From the IMG/VR virus record IMGVR_UViG_3300021061_000042, positions 1 through 35,451 of that record: a stretch of DNA of 35,451 nt. One strand, written 5' to 3'. The DNA is from a virus. The position numbers were made by a program, and so were the translations under genes. Numbering within the stretch: position 1 is the stretch's first letter; each line of letters begins with the position of its first letter. The notes beneath the pieces are model-generated. The model saw nothing but the letters and a program-made list of their open reading frames with translations. It was not told where the DNA came from and did no database searches. Below, piece by piece: positions 16,299 to 24,742 of the stretch.

Positions 16299-17651
16299 AT
16301 GCCGCCGCGTAACCGCTACACCCGCTACGAGCGCCCGTCCGAGTGGATCACCGGCGAGGAGGACGTCTACACGACGGACGGTGGCAACCGCCTCGACCCA
16401 CCGGTCGACGCGCCGCCGGTGCCGCCGATCGGCGACGAGACCAATCCGTACGTGCCGGCGGCGCCGGCGAACGCGGCGGTGCCGGTCACGCGGCCGCCGG
16501 TGCATCTCGCGCAGACGCCGAATCGCGGCACGAGCGAGTACACGCTCGACCAGTGGAATCAGGCCTGGCGGGCGTCGGACCCGTATCAGCAGTGGATGGC
16601 GTCGCGGGGCTATCGGCTCGACGGGCGGCAGAAGCTCAGTGAGCGCGATCGCGAGGACCTGGCGAACTACGCGCGGCAGCACGGCATTGCGTTGCCGGGC
16701 GGCATGAAGTTCGACGACTACGGCAATGCGAATCAGCGCAACAACCTCTGGCGCAACGTCGCGATCGGCGCTGGGGCGGGCGCGGCGGCATTGTTTGCGG
16801 CGCCGGCGCTCGCCGGGCTGCTTGGCGGCGGAGGGGCGGCGGCGGGTGCCGCGGGTGCAGGCGCGGCAGCGGCTGGTGGAGGGGCCGCGGCTGCCGGGGG
16901 CGCCGCCGCGGCGGGAGCAGCGGGGGCAGGCATGGCAGCAAGCAGCTGGCTACCACACGTGATTACGGGGATCACCGGCATTGCGACCACCGGAATGGCG
17001 AATCGTGCGCAGTCGCGATCGGCAGAACGGGCCGCGGCGACCGCGGCCGCGTCGGAAGGCCGCACGCTCGACTACTACCGCGAGCGAGACAAGGCCGAAG
17101 CGGACGCCAAAGCGCTCGCGGACGCGGACGCCAAAGCGCGCTGGGAGGCCGAACAGGAATTCCGCCGCCGGCAGTGGGACGCCGATCAAGCCGAGCGCGA
17201 GCTGCAGCGCCGCTGGGCGGAAGAGGATCGCGCCTACGAGCTCGAGCAACGCCGCCTCCGCGATGAAGAGCGCGCCGCGCAGCAGCGTGCGCGCGACGAG
17301 CACGCCGCCTACGAGCGCGAGATGGCGCCGGTCTGGGCGGCCGAGGCGGAACGCCAGCGCCAGGCGCGGGCCGCGCGCTACGCGCCCTACAACAACCTGC
17401 GGACGGGCGCGCTGGCCAATCTCGGGCAGCTCCTCGGCCTCTCGCCGGGCGCGATCCCGGGCGCCTCGCCGGCCGGGGCGTCGAGCAGCGCGGCGCCGAC
17501 GCTCGCCACGTTGCTGAACTTCCCCGCGCAGAGCGGTCAGGCGCCGGGCGCCGCGGCCGCGCCGTACACGCCGGCGACGATGGCCAACTTCACGCCAGCG
17601 ACGGCGGCGTACACGCTCGGCGAGCTGCTCAACCTGCGGAGGGGTGCCTAG
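16299..17651 (+). CDS. Candidate DNA-ejection (internal virion) protein 1
   Basis: A 450-residue protein with Shine-Dalgarno AAGGAG before ATG 16299. Layout: Pro-rich disordered N-terminus (1-75), a helical part with YTLDQWNQAWRASDPYQQW (~80-100), a long Gly/Ala-rich hydrophobic segment (~145-230, glycine-zipper-like, ending HVITGITGIATTGMANRA), and a highly charged coiled coil (~255-355, EQEFRRRQWDADQAERELQ and onward). The C-terminus has short Ala-Thr-Leu-Leu-Asn-Phe-type repeats. Membrane-active zipper plus coiled coil in the gp7/gp20/gp16 position fits proteins that form a channel for DNA entry. The assignment is by architecture and context. Confidence 0.6.
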   Translation: MPPRNRYTRYERPSEWITGEEDVYTTDGGNRLDPPVDAPPVPPIGDETNPYVPAAPANAAVPVTRPPVHLAQTPNRGTSEYTLDQWNQAWRASDPYQQWMASRGYRLDGRQKLSERDREDLANYARQHGIALPGGMKFDDYGNANQRNNLWRNVAIGAGAGAAALFAAPALAGLLGGGGAAAGAAGAGAAAAGGGAAAAGGAAAAGAAGAGMAASSWLPHVITGITGIATTGMANRAQSRSAERAAATAAASEGRTLDYYRERDKAEADAKALADADAKARWEAEQEFRRRQWDADQAERELQRRWAEEDRAYELEQRRLRDEERAAQQRARDEHAAYEREMAPVWAAEAERQRQARAARYAPYNNLRTGALANLGQLLGLSPGAIPGASPAGASSSAAPTLATLLNFPAQSGQAPGAAAAPYTPATMANFTPATAAYTLGELLNLRRGA

Positions 17652-18623
17652 ATGGCCACGCCGTACGTCCCTGAGAGGCCGATCACGTGGCAGATGGTCG
17701 GCGGCCAGTGGGTGCCGATGGTCTCGGCCGACGGCGCGCCGAGCCCCGGCGGCGATATGGGCGGCGGCGCCGTGCTGCCCCCGGGGGAAGATCTCGTCGG
17801 CGGCGGCGATGATGTCTGGTACGGCGCGGTCGACGATCAGGGGCGTACGTTTCCCAATTACCGCCCGCCCGCGCTGCCCCCGCCGACGAGTCCCGGGGCC
17901 CCGACGCGGGACGGCTTTGCATTTCCGCGCTTTCGGCCGACGCCGTTCGAGCGCCCGGCCGACTTCGAGGCGCCGGCGCCGTTCTCGTACGCCGAGTTTG
18001 CGTACGACGCGTTCCGGCCGGATCTCGGCCCGCTCGAGCTCACGCCGTTCCAGGCGCCGACGCTCGAGGACGCCGCGCGCGAACCCGGCTATGCGTTCGC
18101 GCGCGACGAGGGACTGCGCGCGATGACCAACAGCGCCGCGGCGCGCGGTCTGCTGCGCACAGGCGGCACGCTGAAAGAGCTGCTCGGGTGGGGCAACCGC
18201 TTCGCGGAGCAGAACTACCACAACGTCTACAACCGCGCGGCGGACACGCACGATCGCAACGTCGGCCAGACGCTGCAGGCGCGCCAGCAGCGGTTCGGCG
18301 AGCTCGCGGACACCTACGATCGCAATCGGGCGAATGCGTTCGGTACCTACACGGCCAATCGCGCCAACGCGGCCGACGCGTACACGACGAACTACAACAT
18401 CGCGCGCGACACGTGGAGCGGCAACGTCGCGAATCGCCAGGGCGCGTATGACCGCACGTTCGCCGCGGAGCAAGCGGCGTTCAACCCCGAGTTCCGCGGC
18501 GCCGAGCTGACGTTCGAAGATCTGTATCGCCGTTGGGCGACCGACAAGGACGACGCGTACAAGCGCTGGCGGGACCAGCTTGATGCCATGACGCGGCTGG
18601 CCACACTGCCGCCGATGGAGTAA
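17652..18623 (+). CDS. Candidate DNA-ejection / DNA-transfer protein 2
   Basis: A 323-residue protein starting on the base after the previous stop. The N-terminal third is Pro/Gly-rich. At ~145-175 it has EPGYAFARDEGLRAMTNSAA then ARGLLRTGGTLKEL, a segment that recurs in internal DNA-transfer proteins of podoviruses. After it, a helical repeat region with the pattern YDRNRANAFGTYTANRANAA and YNIARDTWSGNVANRQGA runs to ~255. It ends in a helix-rich WATDKDDAYKRWRDQLDAM. The role, ejection with the genome, is inferred from this family feature and the neighbours. Confidence 0.65.
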   Translation: MATPYVPERPITWQMVGGQWVPMVSADGAPSPGGDMGGGAVLPPGEDLVGGGDDVWYGAVDDQGRTFPNYRPPALPPPTSPGAPTRDGFAFPRFRPTPFERPADFEAPAPFSYAEFAYDAFRPDLGPLELTPFQAPTLEDAAREPGYAFARDEGLRAMTNSAAARGLLRTGGTLKELLGWGNRFAEQNYHNVYNRAADTHDRNVGQTLQARQQRFGELADTYDRNRANAFGTYTANRANAADAYTTNYNIARDTWSGNVANRQGAYDRTFAAEQAAFNPEFRGAELTFEDLYRRWATDKDDAYKRWRDQLDAMTRLATLPPME

Positions 18624-18630
18624 GCGCGCG

Positions 18631-20232
18631 ATGCCCTACACCCGCGTCGACTACGTGCCGCAGCCGTTCGTGCGTGAGCCCTACCGCTCGCGGTACGGCG
18701 ACACGATCGGCGAGCTGCTCGGGCTCTCCGGCCGCCGCGCCGCGGAGCTCGAGCTGCGCCGCGGCGACAGCCAGGCACAGATGTGGCAGTCGGTCGGGGA
18801 CACGATCGCGCGCACCATTGGCGGCTGGCAGCAGTCGCGTGACATGGAGCGGCAGCGGGCGATCGAGGATCGCCGGCGCGGTCAGGAGGACGAGGCGCGC
18901 GAGCTGCAGCTGCGCACCGGCCGCGCCCAGGCGGCCGCGGTCGAGCAGGAGCAGCGCGGGCAGGCGTTCGAGCGGTCGATGCTGCCGCTCGCGCTGAAGC
19001 GCGGCGAGGACGGCGTGACGCGGTTCGATCGCGATCTGCTGACGCAGGAATTCACCAACGCCGGCCTGGCCGATCGACTGCCGGACGTGTTCCAGCGGCT
19101 CGACGAGCAGGACAACGCGGCGCTCGCGGTCCTGAACGCCCGGCGGGATGCGGTTGCGAGCGTGTTCTACGGCGTGCTGCAGGGCGGCAATCGTCCGGAG
19201 TCGTTCGCCGCGGCGCTCGAGTACGCGCGCGCGAATGATCTGGCGCCGGCGCGCGAGCTCGACGTGCTCGATCGCATGGCGAGCCAGGACCCGGCATCGA
19301 TCGCCGAGCTCACGCGCGCCGTCGTCGGCTCGTCGCCGAAGTTCGCGTCGCTCATCAAGCCGAAAGAGCCCGTGAAGCTCGGACCCAACGAGCTGCTCGT
19401 CGACCCTCAGACGCGCGAGACCATTGCACAGGGCATCCGGCCACCGGAGAAGCGGAACCTGCAGCGCGAAACGGCGATGGTCGGCGGTCGGCCGACGTTC
19501 GTCAACTTCGATCCACAGAGCGGCGAGTACTTTGATCTCCAGGGCAATCCGATCGCCGAGCTGAGTCCGGTTCCGCCTCAGCGACCGGATCCAGGCCCCT
19601 CGTTCCAAGCGAAAGAGGTGCTGAACGACGAGGGTGTGCCGGTCATGGCCAACTTCGACGCGCGCACCGGTCGCTATGTCGGTCCGGACGGCGAGCCGAT
19701 TACGAATCCGCGGCCAGTGCCGTCGGCGCTCGAGACGCAGGACGCGCGCAAGTTTCAACAGGCCGGTCCGATTCTCAACGCACTTTCCGAACTGTCCGAG
19801 CGGATCAATACCCAGCAGGGCCTGCTCGCGAAGATGGCGGGCGGCGCCGCAAAGCTCGCCGCGCAGGCCAATTATGACGACGACGTGGCGGAATACACGG
19901 CGCTGATCGAGAGCTTCACGCCACTCGTGGCGCGGGCGTACGGTCACACGGGCGTGCTGACGCAGCAGGATGTGGACAGCGTGAAGGCGATGTTCCCGAA
20001 GCCGGGTGATTCGAAGTCGCTACGCGATCGCAAGATCAAGCGCGTGCTGGAGATTACCAACTCGTTGCAGAACCTATCGTCAACGTCGACGCAGGCGGCG
20101 GTGCCCGATCGGCCGGCAGGCGGCACCGCCACGCCCCGTGAAGGCGAGCAGGGTGTCATCGACGGCAAGCCCGTCGAGTGGCGCACCATCAACGGCCAGA
20201 GCGGCTGGGTGCCGAAGGGATGGAAGCCGTAG
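18631..20232 (+). CDS. Candidate DNA-ejection / internal virion protein 3
   Basis: A 533-residue protein. The N-terminus contains GDTIGELLGLSGRRAAELEL and a long charged coiled coil (WQQSRDMERQRAIEDRRRGQ and on to ~125). The middle is helical. Around residues 280-375 there are two similar units (GRPTFVNFDPQSGEY.. and GVPVMANFDARTGRY..), a short internal duplication. The C-terminal domain has FTPLVARAYGHTGVLTQQDV then SVKAMFPKPGDS, a segment I associate with phage internal proteins. The tail ends in a Gly/Trp-rich SGWVPKGWKP. No enzymatic motif is seen. Function is inferred from position among ejection genes. Confidence 0.6.
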   Translation: MPYTRVDYVPQPFVREPYRSRYGDTIGELLGLSGRRAAELELRRGDSQAQMWQSVGDTIARTIGGWQQSRDMERQRAIEDRRRGQEDEARELQLRTGRAQAAAVEQEQRGQAFERSMLPLALKRGEDGVTRFDRDLLTQEFTNAGLADRLPDVFQRLDEQDNAALAVLNARRDAVASVFYGVLQGGNRPESFAAALEYARANDLAPARELDVLDRMASQDPASIAELTRAVVGSSPKFASLIKPKEPVKLGPNELLVDPQTRETIAQGIRPPEKRNLQRETAMVGGRPTFVNFDPQSGEYFDLQGNPIAELSPVPPQRPDPGPSFQAKEVLNDEGVPVMANFDARTGRYVGPDGEPITNPRPVPSALETQDARKFQQAGPILNALSELSERINTQQGLLAKMAGGAAKLAAQANYDDDVAEYTALIESFTPLVARAYGHTGVLTQQDVDSVKAMFPKPGDSKSLRDRKIKRVLEITNSLQNLSSTSTQAAVPDRPAGGTATPREGEQGVIDGKPVEWRTINGQSGWVPKGWKP

Positions 20233-21993
20233 ATGCCGCAGGCCTCGCCGTTCGTCTCCACGGATCCCAACGCCGCGCGGCGTGTGACGTCGCCGTCAGC
20301 CGCGCCATCACGGTCCCCGTTTGTGTCGACTGACCCCAGTGCGGGGCGCGCGCCGGACGTGTACGACCGCCGCGACGTGGTGTTTCGCTCATCGACGGGG
20401 CCGTCGCACCCGGCGGCCGATCTCGCGCGCGGCGTCGGAGCCGGCCTCGCTTCGACCGTGTATCACGGCGGCGATCTCGTGCGGCGTCTGTTCGGCATGG
20501 AGCGCATCATCGACCATCCCGAGGCGCAAGCGGCGATGACGCCGCCGGAATCCGTGGCCGGACAAATCGGCTTCTACGGTGAGCAGATCGCCGAGTTCGC
20601 GTCACCGCTGGCGCGCGTGTCGCGCGCGCTGAGCGGATCGCGCCTGGGCACTCGGGCTGTTGGCGAGGCGGCCGCCAGCGGAGGCGTGGCGGCGCTGCAG
20701 TCGGGCGGCGATCCCGGCACGGTTGGCACTGCGGTTGTGGCCGGTGCGGTGCTCCCCGTCGCTGGCGTGGCGTTGCGCGCGAGCGGCCGGGCTGCGCAGC
20801 GCGCCGCCGCGGGCGCACGCGAGGGAGGGATCGGCGGTGCCGTTGCCGGCGCCATTCGCACGGCCGCGCCGCAGCAGCCGCGCACCATGTTGGTGCAGGC
20901 ACTCAAGCCCCGCTCGACAAATACGCGATTCGAGCAGTCCCTCGATCGCGCGATGCCGGAGCTAAAAATCACCGAGGAAACGCTCGGCCGGCCGATCGCG
21001 AGCATCGACGACTTACTCGAAGCCACACGCGCCGCGAAACAGCGCGTCCGCGCGCAGTACGACGAGCTCGCGGGACCAATGCGTGAGATGGGATCGACGG
21101 TCGACTTGACGCCGGTCGCTGAAGCCGCCGCGAGAAGTATTCCGCGCAAGACGCTGCTGGAGAACCCCGCGAAGGCCAAGGCGTTGATCGAGCGGAGCGC
21201 GGTCTATCGCCGACGCCTGCCGATCGAAGAGGCCGAGGAGATCCTTCGCGACACCAACGCGGAGCTCGACGGCTTCTACGCGAAGTACCCGACCGCGCAG
21301 CGCAAGGCGCTCGCGTCGGATCCGGAGATCGCCGCGCTCGAGGCGCAGGCCACGGCACTGCGCAACGTGATCTACATGACGCTGGATCACCCTGGCCAGG
21401 GCGCGGCGGCGCGTGAGCTGAACCGCCGCTACGGTGCCCTGATGAGCGTCGAGCACGAGACCTATCGTCGTGCGAATGTCGCGAAACGGCAGCAGCCCGA
21501 GAGCCTCAACGAGCAGATCAGCAACGCGCGCGCGGCGGGTGACTTCGCTCGCGGCGCGTGGCGGCTCGCGCACAAGGATCTCACCGGCTTCGCGGACATC
21601 GCGAGCGCGCACGCGATGCGCAGCGCTGCCAAGTTCATGAAGGAGCAGCAGACGACGGACGCCTTGATTCGCCGTGCGTTTGCGTCCTTTGACGGTCGCC
21701 CGGCGCCGGTGGAGATGCCACGCCGCCCGGCGGTTCGTGGGTTGCTGACGCGCGGCCCTCGGTTCACACCGCCGCCAGCGGACGATTCCTATGTGCGCGG
21801 GGTCCCTGCGGAACCGGCCCGTCGTGACGTGCGCGGCCTCTTGCCGCCAGCACGCCAGACACGTGTGACGCCGCCGCCCGCCGATGGAAGCCGCGTGCAG
21901 TCGACGCGCGCCGGAGAATACCTGCGATGGGATCCGCAGCAGCGACGCTGGGTCAAGGTCTATCTGGGTGTGGGGCGCGAGAGCGGACGATGA
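20233..21993 (+). CDS. Candidate DNA-ejection / internal virion protein 4
   Basis: A 586-residue protein starting on the base after the previous stop. The N-terminus has two SPFVSTDP units. A Gly/Ala-rich, membrane-compatible region spans ~120-215 (VGEAAASGGVAALQSGGD, VAGAVLPVAGVALRASG). A long helical domain follows (~235-480). The C-terminus holds two copies of VRGLL..R.TPPPAD.S and ends RWDPQQRRWVKVYLGVG. The combination fits the largest of the ejection proteins (gp16-like position). The 3' 41 nt are overlapped by an antisense gene. No lytic transglycosylase motif is visible. Confidence 0.6.
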   Translation: MPQASPFVSTDPNAARRVTSPSAAPSRSPFVSTDPSAGRAPDVYDRRDVVFRSSTGPSHPAADLARGVGAGLASTVYHGGDLVRRLFGMERIIDHPEAQAAMTPPESVAGQIGFYGEQIAEFASPLARVSRALSGSRLGTRAVGEAAASGGVAALQSGGDPGTVGTAVVAGAVLPVAGVALRASGRAAQRAAAGAREGGIGGAVAGAIRTAAPQQPRTMLVQALKPRSTNTRFEQSLDRAMPELKITEETLGRPIASIDDLLEATRAAKQRVRAQYDELAGPMREMGSTVDLTPVAEAAARSIPRKTLLENPAKAKALIERSAVYRRRLPIEEAEEILRDTNAELDGFYAKYPTAQRKALASDPEIAALEAQATALRNVIYMTLDHPGQGAAARELNRRYGALMSVEHETYRRANVAKRQQPESLNEQISNARAAGDFARGAWRLAHKDLTGFADIASAHAMRSAAKFMKEQQTTDALIRRAFASFDGRPAPVEMPRRPAVRGLLTRGPRFTPPPADDSYVRGVPAEPARRDVRGLLPPARQTRVTPPPADGSRVQSTRAGEYLRWDPQQRRWVKVYLGVGRESGR

Positions 21994-22144
21994 GCACCGA
22001 TAGAAACACGACGAGGAACACGAGGACCGGGCGCCAACCGACCCAGTCGGCCCAGCGCGCGACCGTGATGACGACCCAAATGCCAAACGCGAGCGCGATC
22101 GCGGTGAGCCAGATTCGATCGAGCCATAGGCGCCAGCGGGACAT
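21953..22144 (-). CDS. Small two-helix membrane protein encoded antisense
   Basis: A 63-residue frame on the minus strand starting at the complement of CAT 22142-22144. It begins MSRWRLWLDRIWLTAIALAF, has a second apolar stretch VLVFLVVFLSVLIV after WADWVGWRP, and ends in a basic tail. Two clean transmembrane helices with Trp and positive residues at the borders are unlikely by chance. The plus strand here reads a Thr/Arg/Ser-rich stretch using AGG, AGA and CGA codons that neighbours avoid. A GGGG lies a few bases upstream as a weak ribosome site. It could be a holin-like or superinfection protein. The CATG start overlaps the tail-fibre ATG on the other strand. Confidence 0.5.
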   Translation of the reverse strand: MSRWRLWLDRIWLTAIALAFGIWVVITVARWADWVGWRPVLVFLVVFLSVLIVRSRAPHPDRP

Positions 22145-23723
22145 GAGCCCCAGTCTAGTCAGACGCCGCCGCGTTGTCACGTGCCTCGTCGTGCTCGCGC
22201 TCGTGCTGCCGGCGATCGCCGCCGCCCAGGGCACCATGGCGCCCGTCGGCCGGCAGCAGTTCCACGACGCCAACGGCAACCCGCTCAACGGCGGCAAGCT
22301 CTATACCTATCTCGCCGGCACCAACACGCCGGAGCCGGTCTATCAGAACGTCACGCTGACGACGCCGCATGCGAATCCGGCGGTGACCGACGCGAGCGGC
22401 TGGCTCACGTTCTATCTGGCGCCCGGCAAGTCGTACAAGTTCGTCCTCAAGACGAGCGCCGACGTGACGATCTGGACGCAGGACAACATCCCGGCGGTCC
22501 CTGCGTCGTCGACCAACCAGGACATCACCGGCATCGCCGGCGAGTCGCTGCTCGCGGGCGAGCTCTGTTACCTCTCCGACGGCACCGGCGGCGGTATTGC
22601 CGGATCCTGGTACAAGGCGGACGCGGATTTCCCCTACGCGTCCACGACGCCCCAACTCGGATTCGTGCTCGCGACACTTTCAGTCGGGGAATCGGGCACG
22701 TTTCGCCAGGCCGGCGCCATGACGCTGGCGGGCCCGCTGACGCCGGGTGCGCAGTACTTCGTCAGTGCCACGGCCGGCGCGATCACCGCGACCGCCCCCA
22801 CCAGCGCGCGGGCCGTGGGGGTCGCGGCCTCCACGACGTCGCTCAACGTCGCAACCAATCCCGTCAATCCGCTCGCGGATCCGCGACCGTGTGACGGTCG
22901 ACTCACGTTGACGAGCGGTACCCCCGTCACGACCACCGATGTCACGGGCGCTGCGACGATTTATTGGACGCCGTACCAGGGGAATCGCTGTGCGCTCTGG
23001 AACGGTTCGCAGTGGATCACCTACGCCTTCACGGAGCGGTCGCTGGCGTTGTCGGTCACATCGGGCTTCAACGCGGATGTCTTCGTGTTTGACGCCAACG
23101 GGACGCTCACGCTGGAACTGCGCATCTGGACAAACGACACGACGCGAGCGGTGGCGCTGGCGCTACGCGACGGGGTGTACGTGAAGTCCGACGCTCACAC
23201 CCGGCGCTACCTCGGCACCATTCGCGCGACCGGCACGAATCAGACCGAGGACTCCTTTGCGAAGCGATTTGTGTGGAACTACTACAACCGGGTGCCGCGG
23301 CCGCTGCGCGTGACGGAGGCCACGAACAGCTGGACTTACACGACCGCGACCTGGCGACAGGCGAACGGCAGCACGAGCAATCAGGTGGCCGTCGTCATCG
23401 GCGTCGCGGAAGTGCCCCTCGACCTGCGCCTCCGCGCGGGGAGCTCGAACGACAACGCCGGCGTCGGCATGAGCGTCGGGATCGGGCAGGACTGGACGTC
23501 GGGCCTCCCGACGACGGGCGGGCTGTTCGGCCAGGCCACGAGCCCCGTGGCGAACTACATCGTCGGGCACGTCGCGCTGCTGCGCCTCATCCCCGCGGTG
23601 GGGTACCACTACTACGCCTGGCTCGAGTACTCGGCCGCGACGGGGACGACGACCTGGTACGGCGACAACGGCGGCGCCGACCAGGGACCGTACAGCGGCA
23701 TCGACGGCGTGATTGAGGGGTGA
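22143..23723 (+). CDS. Tail fibre/spike protein with N-terminal signal peptide
   Basis: A 526-residue protein. Residues ~1-30 (SLVRRRRVVTCLVVLALVLP then AIAAAQG) form a Sec-type signal. Directly after it comes VGRQQFHDANGNPLNGGKLY then TYLAGTNTPEPVYQNVT, the 'DANGNPLxGGKLYTY' domain that opens many phage tail fibres and receptor-binding proteins, including NPAVTDASGWLTFYLAPG and YKFVLKTSADVTIWTQDN. The remaining ~400 residues are beta-rich, including a C-terminal sandwich-like part (YNRVPRPLRVTEATNSWTYT, YYAWLEYSAATG). An in-frame ATG at 21990 exists, but its extension looks like the shadow of the antisense gene. It probably determines adsorption; the export signal is unusual. Confidence 0.75.
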   Translation: MSPSLVRRRRVVTCLVVLALVLPAIAAAQGTMAPVGRQQFHDANGNPLNGGKLYTYLAGTNTPEPVYQNVTLTTPHANPAVTDASGWLTFYLAPGKSYKFVLKTSADVTIWTQDNIPAVPASSTNQDITGIAGESLLAGELCYLSDGTGGGIAGSWYKADADFPYASTTPQLGFVLATLSVGESGTFRQAGAMTLAGPLTPGAQYFVSATAGAITATAPTSARAVGVAASTTSLNVATNPVNPLADPRPCDGRLTLTSGTPVTTTDVTGAATIYWTPYQGNRCALWNGSQWITYAFTERSLALSVTSGFNADVFVFDANGTLTLELRIWTNDTTRAVALALRDGVYVKSDAHTRRYLGTIRATGTNQTEDSFAKRFVWNYYNRVPRPLRVTEATNSWTYTTATWRQANGSTSNQVAVVIGVAEVPLDLRLRAGSSNDNAGVGMSVGIGQDWTSGLPTTGGLFGQATSPVANYIVGHVALLRLIPAVGYHYYAWLEYSAATGTTTWYGDNGGADQGPYSGIDGVIEG

Positions 23724-23725
23724 CG

Positions 23726-24055
23726 ATGACGGACGACGTCACGATCGGCGAGATTCATCGCCGCCTGGTCGACATCGACGAGCGGCACAGTCATCAGCTG
23801 AACGAGATTGCCACGCAAGTGCGGATCACCAATGGCCGCACGACGCGGCTCGAGGAGCGCGTCACCGGGCATGACCATGAGCTGAAGAACCTGAAGCGTG
23901 TGGACGTGCCGGCGCCGCTGCCGCCCGAGCTCCGAGAATTGATCGACCTGGCGCGCGACGCGCGCGGCGTCGCGCGGTTCGGCAAAGCGATGTGGGCGAT
24001 CGGCGGCGCCATTGTGCCGATCGTGATCTGGTTACTGTCACAGGTGCAGCGATGA
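23726..24055 (+). CDS. Coiled-coil protein with C-terminal membrane anchor (XhlA/spanin-like)
   Basis: A 109-residue protein. Residues ~5-55 form a heptad-rich helix (IHRRLVDIDERHSHQLNEIA, TTRLEERVTGHDHELKNLKR), followed by a Pro-rich linker and one transmembrane segment at the C-terminus (MWAIGGAIVPIVIWLLSQVQ). This is the layout of XhlA-type and related phage lysis accessory proteins. The GTG at 23720 is an alternative start. ATGA overlap with the muramidase gene makes a lysis role likely. The exact function is inferred. Confidence 0.65.
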   Translation: MTDDVTIGEIHRRLVDIDERHSHQLNEIATQVRITNGRTTRLEERVTGHDHELKNLKRVDVPAPLPPELRELIDLARDARGVARFGKAMWAIGGAIVPIVIWLLSQVQR

Positions 24056-24591
24056 CCGACGACGAGATCCTCGACGCCGTGCTCGCGCGCGAGGGCGGCT
24101 TTCGCGCCGCGGTGCGACGCCCGGACGGCTCGATCGACCCCGACACGATGTACGGCGTGACGGCGCCGGTGCTCGGCGAGTGGCGCAAGCTCGGTCGGCC
24201 CGCCACGATCGCGGAGCTGCAGGCGATGCCCATCAGTGAAGCGCGCGAGATCTTCCGCATGCGCTACATCATCGGGCCGGGCTTTACCCCGGTGAATGTG
24301 CCGTTCGCGCCGCTGCGCGAGCAGTTGATCGACTTCGGGATCAACAGCGGCCCGGCGCGGGCGATCCGCTGGCTGCAGCGCGTGCTCGGCGTGCCGGAGA
24401 CGAGCACGCTGGACGATCGCACGAAGCGCGCGCTCACGGCGCACGCCGGGCGCCTGGTGAATGACGCGCTCGTGGCCGCGCGGAGCTACATGATCGATCG
24501 CGCGGTCGATACCGGCGCGATGCGAAAGGCGGACGAGGAAGGCGTCGAGAGCCGGGCGCTCTCGTTTTTCCTCTCGAAGCCGACGACGTAA
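24052..24591 (+). CDS. GH108-type muramidase endolysin
   Basis: A 179-residue protein. The N-terminal catalytic domain begins ILDAVLAREGGF, with E14 of EGG as the expected catalytic acid of family GH108 (N-acetylmuramidase). YGVT, IIGPGF and FGINSGPARAIRWLQRVLG follow; the last segment leads into the C-terminal peptidoglycan-binding domain (LDDRTKRALTAHAGRLVN). It cleaves the glycan backbone of peptidoglycan at lysis. The loop after EGG is atypical (RPDGSIDPDTMYGVT replaces the common DPGGATNKGIT). There is no signal peptide, so export depends on a holin. The gene overlaps the upstream gene as ATGA and is followed by a terminator. Confidence 0.85.
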   Translation: MTDDEILDAVLAREGGFRAAVRRPDGSIDPDTMYGVTAPVLGEWRKLGRPATIAELQAMPISEAREIFRMRYIIGPGFTPVNVPFAPLREQLIDFGINSGPARAIRWLQRVLGVPETSTLDDRTKRALTAHAGRLVNDALVAARSYMIDRAVDTGAMRKADEEGVESRALSFFLSKPTT

Positions 24592-24661
24592 CGCACCGTC
24601 GCACGACACGGCGCGGGAGTCGCGACCCGCGCCGGCCGGCGACGACAACTGAGAGCGACCG

Positions 24662-24714
24662 AAGGGGCGGTCGTGTGGCGGGTCTGAAGACTCGCCAGAC
24701 GGCCGCCCCTTTGT
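24662..24714 (+). terminator. Intrinsic terminator after the muramidase gene
   Basis: AGGGGCGG (24663-24670) pairs with CCGCCCCT (24703-24710). The stem continues through CGT/ACG and TGGCG/CGCCA with one wobble and one mismatch, and loop GGTCTGAAGACT. TTTG follows. The long stem and its position 70 nt after a stop codon make it a credible end for the late transcript. The rest of the 151-nt gap 24592-24742 holds no gene; an AGGA just before the next ATG may be its ribosome site. Confidence 0.7.
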
Positions 24715-24742
24715 GTTGTGAACCGCGAACTGTGAGGATTTG

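Noticed and set aside
21990-22142. N-terminal extension of the tail fibre from ATG 21990
   Set aside because: The segment is Thr/Arg/Ser-rich with locally rare codons and mirrors an antisense membrane protein; ATG 22143 gives a complete signal peptide followed by the known fibre domain.
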